The notes under the pieces were generated by a model. The model made no database searches. It had not been told where the DNA came from and saw only the letters and a program-made list of their open reading frames with translations. Of a stretch of 64,000 nucleotides of DNA, positions 59,260-64,000 are shown in pieces; the first letter of the stretch is position 1; each line of letters begins with the position of its first letter. Position numbers and translations under genes: made by a program. Source of the stretch: Paracoccaceae bacterium (lineage in GTDB: Bacteria; Pseudomonadota; Alphaproteobacteria; Rhodobacterales; Rhodobacteraceae); contig JANSYP010000001.1 in NCBI GenBank assembly GCA_024742405.1, forward strand, positions 1,302,001 through 1,366,000. The letters are read 5' to 3'.

Positions 59260-60355
59260 AATTCTTAATCTCCGAAGCAATTTTATTTGCAATTTGTTCC
59301 GCAAGCCTTACTGGAACAGCATTGCCAATCCATCTGCCAACCGCCTTAAACCCAGGAAATTTACCTTCTTCAAAAAACTCGTAGTCTTCAGGAAATGACT
59401 GGAGGATTGCTGCCTCACGGAGAGACATTCCACGATTTTGGGTGGGATGGCCGAATCTACCGTTTCCATACCCGTAGCACTGAGTGGTGATCGTAGGAGC
59501 CGGGCGCTCCCATTCCATCCTACCGTAGACCCCGCCATATCCTTTACCTGTTTCGGCTTTATGGCATGCCGTTAAAAGATGGTCGGGCCATTCCCGCCAA
59601 GTTCCTCCAGGCTTTGACGACTTAATCCTTTCAATATTTAGGTTGCTTAATCGGCTTGATCTGTGGAGTGGGTCGCTTTCACAAACCTCGCCCGCTTCCA
59701 GTTGAGGTAGGTGTCCGATTGCATCCCTTACCGTTCGGGCTGCTCCTTGCTTGGCTTCAAGCGTGATAGGGCTTTTGCCTTTGGATGCGATCAACACAAG
59801 CCGTTGTCGCCGTTGGGGCACGCCATGCTCCGAACAATCAACAACGGCGTGGCTACATTTATACTTTTTCCGTAGTGTTGAGATAAAATCGTGGAAGATG
59901 GTCCCACCCTTGTAGTCCATCAGGCCCGACACGTTTTCCATCGACACAAAGTCGGGTTCCACTTCAATTGCTAGTTCAGCAAACTTTTGCAGCAGGCACC
60001 AACGGTCATCAACTTTACCCTTCTTGTAGGTCGAAAACGGTTGGCATGGGGCGCAGCCAACGAGCACCGACGGAAGCTCGCCTGAGAACCTGCGGCGGAG
60101 TTCCTTTGGCGAAACGTCGTCCAAGTCCTTCGCAACAAAGCGGCTGTCATTGTTTGTTTCGAAAGCATAGCGACAGCCCTCGTCGACATCGTATCCCGCG
60201 ATGACACGAAAGCCAGCCCGCTTGAACCCATGGCTGATACCCCCAATTCCACAAAATAAATCAATGACTTCCGCGATAGGGCGCCCAGATGAAGACGACA
60301 ATTTTCCTGCTCTCCCTGTTTCAAGTGAGGATGCATCAGCAACACGAGCGACCAC
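59246..60355 (-). CDS. C5-cytosine DNA methyltransferase
   Basis: 369-aa m5C methyltransferase that should protect host DNA from the restriction enzyme encoded next to it. Motifs in order: I (VIDLFCGIGGISHGFKRAG), IV (GCAPCQPFS, catalytic Cys104), VI (MENV, Glu140), VIII (QRRQR), target-recognition region, IX and X (GRWIGNAVPVRLAEQIA). GTG start at 60355. The first 27 residues are a polar extension. Being first in the operon lets the methyltransferase be made before the nuclease. AT-richer than surrounding core genes. Confidence 0.94.
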   Translation of the reverse strand: MVARVADASSLETGRAGKLSSSSGRPIAEVIDLFCGIGGISHGFKRAGFRVIAGYDVDEGCRYAFETNNDSRFVAKDLDDVSPKELRRRFSGELPSVLVGCAPCQPFSTYKKGKVDDRWCLLQKFAELAIEVEPDFVSMENVSGLMDYKGGTIFHDFISTLRKKYKCSHAVVDCSEHGVPQRRQRLVLIASKGKSPITLEAKQGAARTVRDAIGHLPQLEAGEVCESDPLHRSSRLSNLNIERIKSSKPGGTWREWPDHLLTACHKAETGKGYGGVYGRMEWERPAPTITTQCYGYGNGRFGHPTQNRGMSLREAAILQSFPEDYEFFEEGKFPGFKAVGRWIGNAVPVRLAEQIANKIASEIKNCEQN

Positions 60356-60843
60356 AAGTCCCTAACTTTCTCTTTTTTTTCAGAGTTGTAGGCGCGCCTA
60401 TCTCGGCCTCGCGCGGCAAAAGGGTCGACCCATTCATTCTCATTTCAGCCATTTCCGGACGCCCGCGCGTTCGAGTGTACTGATCCGCCTGCAAGTAACC
60501 CTTTTTTGGCTCAGCAATTCCTTGGTCGGATGTGGTGGGGGCACCGGTTAAGGTGGTCTTGCGTCTCTGCCACCGATGGAGGTTTTTTCGGACGTCACGA
60601 GTGTTTCGTATGTAGGACCACACTGAAAATGCCACCGGTCGGCTGAACGTCCGCTAGTAGGATGCCGCGTCGCGGCACTATAATGTCTCCATGAACGGCA
60701 GGATCGGGCCTTCACTTCAGGCGTCGGGTCAGTTATTATTTCCGGCCGCGTTGCGTATCGCAACAAAAAGAAGGCATCCTTGAGGTGCGACTGACTTAGT
60801 TTATCTCTGAAGATGATTAGATCGTAGATTTAGGACTGAACTC
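60356..60843. other. divergent intergenic region, methyltransferase/lipase
   Basis: 488 bases holding the start regions of two divergent units. A minus-strand open frame at 60336-60635 (99 codons, basic, ending KKKRKLGTCGRSCC) overlaps the methyltransferase start by 20 bases. It could encode a small regulator but matches nothing I recognise. A GTCGAC site lies at 60424-60429. No clear promoter motif. Confidence 0.45.
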
Positions 60844-61560
60844 TTGGAAGAATCTGAATTCAAAAAGTTCGCAAATTTATCTGGCGAAGTATACCAATTG
60901 GCTGGGCCGATCGATGCGCGTCGTACATTCCCGAACTTACTGCGACAGAGGACCTATGATCAGAGCAGGTATTTGGTGCGATACATCTGGATCGAAGAAG
61001 AGGATCGATTTATCGTGTGTTTCCGCGGTTCAATTGTCCGCGGCACAAGCGGGCCAACTGTTCGTAGTTGGCATTTAAACTTCAAGGTGCCGATGAAAAA
61101 AATTCCTTTCGGCATCAACTCAAGACTGCACGTAGGGTATCTTCACGAAGCCAGTCTCGCCCTAAGGCGACTTCAATCTGTTTTGACTGGCAAAAAAGTT
61201 GTGGTTTGCGGCCATAGTCAAGGCGGGGCGCTTGCACTTTGTTTTGCTGTACAACTGTTCCGGTTTCGTAGGGTTTCGGAAATTGAAGTTCTAACGTTTG
61301 GGCAGCCACGTGTAGGAAGTGGTGGTCTCTGCAGATACCTTGATTTATACAGGTTTTGGCCTGTTGATCGACTTGTTAATGCCGGTGATGGCGTGGCGTG
61401 CGTACCGTTCGGTTTTATGGGCTACGATCACTGCGAGACGCCATCATACTTGCACGAAGACGGCACAGTAACGCATCGGGAACAGTTCGGCCTATCCGTG
61501 CTGCGGACGAAACGACATCATCCAATCGATGTCTACATACAGCGTCTGGAGAGGCTCTAA
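60844..61560 (+). CDS. class 3 lipase (alpha/beta hydrolase)
   Basis: 238-aa Lipase_3-type hydrolase. The early strand FIVCFRGSIVRG supplies the oxyanion region. The nucleophile elbow GHSQGG has Ser125, LTFGQPRVG follows, the acid is in VNAGDGVACVPFGFMG and a candidate catalytic His in TKRHHPIDVY. There is no signal peptide, so it would act inside the cell, perhaps on membrane lipids. The only possible start after an in-frame TGA is TTG at 60844. AT-rich like the restriction genes and divergent from them; a defence-linked role is inference. Confidence 0.8.
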   Translation: MEESEFKKFANLSGEVYQLAGPIDARRTFPNLLRQRTYDQSRYLVRYIWIEEEDRFIVCFRGSIVRGTSGPTVRSWHLNFKVPMKKIPFGINSRLHVGYLHEASLALRRLQSVLTGKKVVVCGHSQGGALALCFAVQLFRFRRVSEIEVLTFGQPRVGSGGLCRYLDLYRFWPVDRLVNAGDGVACVPFGFMGYDHCETPSYLHEDGTVTHREQFGLSVLRTKRHHPIDVYIQRLERL

Positions 61561-61820
61561 GGCTGACGCGTCAAGAAATCAATGGCGCAGCGAATGGCCG
61601 GAATGTGGGATGCAACTGCAGCATCTGAGTAAGGCATCGAGAGTCCGGTTTGGGCCGAGGAACGACGGCGTCGACCCCTCCACTGTTGCCTCGTCTGCTG
61701 CGTCGCCGCATGACGGCTTCGAACCCAACCAGTACCTTCGATTTTCGCGCCGCAAGCGCATGCCGCGAACAAATGGCTGCACAGCCTTATGCGACCCCGA
61801 GTTGACCGCCCGAGGTCTCT
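61561..61820. other. gene-free junction, lipase/pfkB
   Basis: 260 bases without a recognisable gene between the AT-rich lipase and the GC-rich kinase gene, where composition returns to that of the core. A GTCGAC site lies at 61671-61676. A right boundary of the mobile segment may lie here, but no repeat matching the left side was found by eye. Confidence 0.45.
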
Positions 61821-62768
61821 CTAGATCGCCGTCACCTCGATCTGGGGAAGGAGGCGTTCGGTCTGCTCCAGCTCGCACAGGGCGGTGGCCGGGGTCATGA
61901 CGGCGGCCCCCGCCGCCGCCGTGCCGAAGCAAACAGCGACGCGAAAGGCCTCGCCGCGGTAAAGGGCGAGGGTGAAGGCGCCAACGAGGCTGTCGCCCGC
62001 ACCCACGGCGCTCAGCGTCTTTATGAGCGGCGGGCGGCAGAAGAAGCAATCGGCGGCAGAGAGGCCCATCGTACCCTTCGCGCCGAAGGCCATGACAATA
62101 TGATCGGCCCGGTTGTCGGCCAGGAGCGTTCGGCCGAAGGCGGCCATATCTTCTGGCCCGCCGAGAGCGCGGCCCGCAAGGAGGTCGGCCTCTTCCCCGT
62201 CGACGCGCAGGACGTGAAAGGGGGTGTCTGTGCTCGCAACGGCCTCGACCAGCGCGGGCCCTGAGGTGTCGAGGATCAGGCCCGCGCCGTGGTCGCGAAC
62301 GAGGCGGTTGAGGCGGATCAGGACATCGGGGGTGGCACCGGGTGGCAGACTGCCGGAGACGACGATCAGCGCGCCTTGGGCCAGGTGCGGTTTGATCGTG
62401 TTGAAGAGGGCGGCGGTCTCCTCCTCCAGCCAGAGGGGGCCGGGGAGCACGAAGCGGTATTGCGCGTCGGTATCCAAAGCCCGGACGGCGAAGGATTGAC
62501 GGGTGAGACCGCTGATCGGTAGGCGAACCGGCGCGATCCCTTCAGCGGTGAGAAGCTGGCAGAGGAGGTCACCCGTCACGCCGCCTGCGGCGACAAGCGT
62601 GGTGGATTGCCCTCCGAGGAAGCGGATGGCGCGTGAGACGTTCACGCCGCCGCCACCGGGATCGAGCCGGGCATCGGTGCAACGCAGCTTTGGGCCAGGG
62701 ATGATCGCAGGCGCGTCGGCCGATACGTCAAGCGCCGGGTTCATAGTGACCGTCACGATTCGGCTCAC
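61821..62768 (-). CDS. 1-phosphofructokinase (PfkB family)
   Basis: 315-aa PfkB-type sugar kinase of the 1-phosphofructokinase/tagatose-6-phosphate kinase branch, phosphorylating a sugar phosphate with ATP in the cytoplasm. It starts IVTVTMNPALDVSADA, carries the substrate motif DPGGGGVNVSRAIRFLGG (38-41 Gly run) and VVSGSLPPGA, and ends with the ATP/catalytic motif LSAVGAGDSLVGAF (Asp259). Full length. No fructose transporter or regulator is visible next to it, so which sugar phosphate it uses is open. Confidence 0.87.
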   Translation of the reverse strand: MSRIVTVTMNPALDVSADAPAIIPGPKLRCTDARLDPGGGGVNVSRAIRFLGGQSTTLVAAGGVTGDLLCQLLTAEGIAPVRLPISGLTRQSFAVRALDTDAQYRFVLPGPLWLEEETAALFNTIKPHLAQGALIVVSGSLPPGATPDVLIRLNRLVRDHGAGLILDTSGPALVEAVASTDTPFHVLRVDGEEADLLAGRALGGPEDMAAFGRTLLADNRADHIVMAFGAKGTMGLSAADCFFCRPPLIKTLSAVGAGDSLVGAFTLALYRGEAFRVAVCFGTAAAGAAVMTPATALCELEQTERLLPQIEVTAI

Positions 62769-63219
62769 GGCAGTTCCTTCCTGGGTCCAATTAGGTCTCG
62801 GGGCTGCTTAATGCGCGCGCGGCGGTGACGTTGCCGCACGCCTACGGAGACCGGTCATCCCCGAATTTTGCCAACCCTATCAGTTGTCCGAGGTAACGTA
62901 GAGTAGCGGACCTTGAATGTTCTTGAACCGACGTTCATGCGCCAGGCTGCGGAAACTGCAGGTGTACCCATCCCCGACCGACATCTCAGAGGCTATGCTG
63001 CGGAGAGCATCAATGTCCGTTTTGGCGGGACCAGAAGGTGGTCGATGAATGTCGGCAAAGGGCCGACGTCGTACGAGAAACATCGCGGCCCAACCTCCTG
63101 AACAGAAGTTTGCTACCTATTTCAATTTTGCGCTTACAGGCAACCCATTCCGCTTTGCCAATTCAAACGGCCTACGATACAACTAGGGCACGTGCGAAAG
63201 CATTAATAATCCCGAACCC
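62769..63219. other. gene-free stretch before the IS fragments
   Basis: 451 bases with no gene I can support. A plus-strand frame near 62913-63101 is short and without family features. The DNA becomes AT-richer towards 63200. Confidence 0.5.
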
Positions 63220-63468
63220 TTAGTCTCTAGAACAGTACCAGATCCAAGAGGCAATAGGCCAAATTCGTTCTATCCGCCACGTGTAGTAAGTCGCGTCGCT
63301 GATCCCAGCCTTCCGACACGCCTCCGCGACGTCCAGCCCTGATGCCAGATGCACCTCAATCTCTCGCAGCAAACGTAGCGCATCCTCGTCCGTGTGACGC
63401 TTCCGGGCCATCGATCATCCGCCTCTCAACTCTACTACAGAATGGCCCAGTTCTAGGGGGCAGGGACA
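63220..63468 (-). mobile_element. left end of an IS3-family element with truncated orfA
   Basis: The minus strand begins TGTCCCTGCCCCCTAGAAC at 63468, a terminal repeat of IS3 type. Sixty bases in, orfA starts at 63411: MARKRHTDEDALRLLREIE, then AEACRKAGISDATYYTW, the usual helix-turn-helix. After TYYTW the sequence departs from the family and stops at 63220, so the element is truncated. It was cut off next to, and possibly by, other insertions in this hot spot. Confidence 0.72.
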
Positions 63469-63639
63469 CCAAGGTGACATTGAGCGGTATTGAGACAATC
63501 CGAACCATCAAAAGCGGCCACATTCATCACAAGCAACCCGGCGTCCAAGGCGAGATCGCGTTCATTAGCGGGCTATTCCAATCCGTCGTATGACCCAGGC
63601 CACGAGATCAGGCCAAACCGGACAAAAACCATTTAATGC

Positions 63640-64000
63640 AACATGTATAACCGCCCCTTGCGCAAGAGGTAATTTCGGAGCTGTCGGAGGCGCGTCATCG
63701 GGTGCTGACATGTATCCGGCCTTTGATGCGGCGATCTACATGCCGCGGGCCCGTATGGTGTTCGAAGATCAGGTCCTAATCGGTCCCGCGTGCTCTGTGG
63801 CACATGTTGCATACTGGATGCCTGATCCTGTCTCACGACTGTTGCGCCAAACTGCTCCTTGCCCTCTTGTGCTCCGACGTTCTCGCGACCGTTGGTCGGC
63901 TTATGCCGCCGCGGCCGGAGACTGATAGACACCGCCGCGGGCCAGCAAGGCCCAGACGATGCGCGCCATCTTGTTTGCCAGCGCCACGCGTACCAAAACT
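63640..64000 (-). mobile_element. 3' part of an IS110-type element
   Basis: From the window end to about 63640 the minus strand holds the 3' end of a transposase gene and a 260-base noncoding tail of the kind that follows IS110-type transposase genes. The left boundary near 63640 is estimated from where that tail ends; it is not marked by inverted repeats, as expected for this family. Confidence 0.5.
63901..64000 (-). CDS. IS110-family transposase, C-terminal end (partial)
   Basis: The last 32 codons of a transposase gene entering from beyond the window: VLVRVALANKMARIVWAL, then LARGGVYQSPAAAA and TAA at 63901-63903. ALANKMARIVWALL is the usual C-terminal pattern of IS110-type DEDD transposases. 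The rest lies outside the window, so intactness is unknown. Confidence 0.65.
   Translation of the reverse strand, partial: VLVRVALANKMARIVWALLARGGVYQSPAAAA

Noticed and set aside
60336-60635. 99-codon minus-strand frame upstream of the methyltransferase as a controller protein
   Set aside because: Correct strand and position, but no helix-turn-helix pattern or known relative; not strong enough to list as a gene.

Overview
The window is GC-rich DNA (except about 57.3-61.6 kb) from an alphaproteobacterium, most likely a Rhodobacterales/Roseobacter-group species. Supporting this are a ChpT phosphotransferase of the CtrA phosphorelay, a CarD/CdnL regulator, a 7Fe ferredoxin beside a Suv3-like helicase and an S4 protein, an OlsBA ornithine-lipid pair, a SoeABC-type sulfite dehydrogenase and several ABC solute importers. 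This assignment rests on gene content alone.

Layout. 0-3.4 kb: an HpcH/HpaI aldolase, a decayed secreted-protein gene, a lysophospholipase-like hydrolase with an SCP2 protein, and a TPR protein. 3.4-8.2 kb: helicase, S4 protein, ferredoxin and CarD. 8.2-14.1 kb: cobS/cobT, a CPA2 antiporter and an orphan inner-membrane protein with a PilP/GspC-like end. 14.2-24.2 kb: SIMPL protein, metY, DUF924, MFS permease, queA (apparently with a CTG start), a large AsmA-like protein, bcp and an HdeD-like protein. 24.2-29 kb: soeABC. 29.3-34.9 kb: a NitT/TauT-type importer operon flanked by an Ldh-family dehydrogenase and an FAA-hydrolase-fold enzyme, divergent from a FadR-type GntR regulator. 34.9-41.7 kb: a sugar ABC importer with a GH63-like hydrolase, divergent from a LacI regulator; two copies of one operator sit in the intergenic region. 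42-53.3 kb: core genes, namely tRNA-Ser(CGA), rplU-rpmA, a tight run of LysE, two GNATs, obgE, proB and proA, then chpT, olsBA, a ThiE-like protein and a TrmJ-like methyltransferase.

53.3-64 kb is an accessory region. It starts with a decayed IS3 orfA, followed by two overlapping, catalytically intact tyrosine recombinases. Then come a two-gene restriction-modification system (C5-cytosine methyltransferase plus a GHKL-ATPase/PD-(D/E)XK restriction enzyme of the BbrUII/HgiDII type) in distinctly AT-richer DNA, and a divergent class 3 lipase. A 1-phosphofructokinase gene, an IS3 end fragment and the 3' end of an IS110-type element close the window.

How the genes work together. The faa-sbp-ATPase-permease-ldh operon looks like an uptake-plus-catabolism unit for one hydroxy acid or sulfonate, controlled by the divergent GntR protein. 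The adjacent soeABC would remove sulfite if the substrate is a sulfonate, but no sulfonate lyase is seen. The sugar importer with its GH63-like enzyme is a second substrate unit under LacI control. The most unusual material is the recombinase pair with its restriction-lipase cargo, which could be a mobile defence island.
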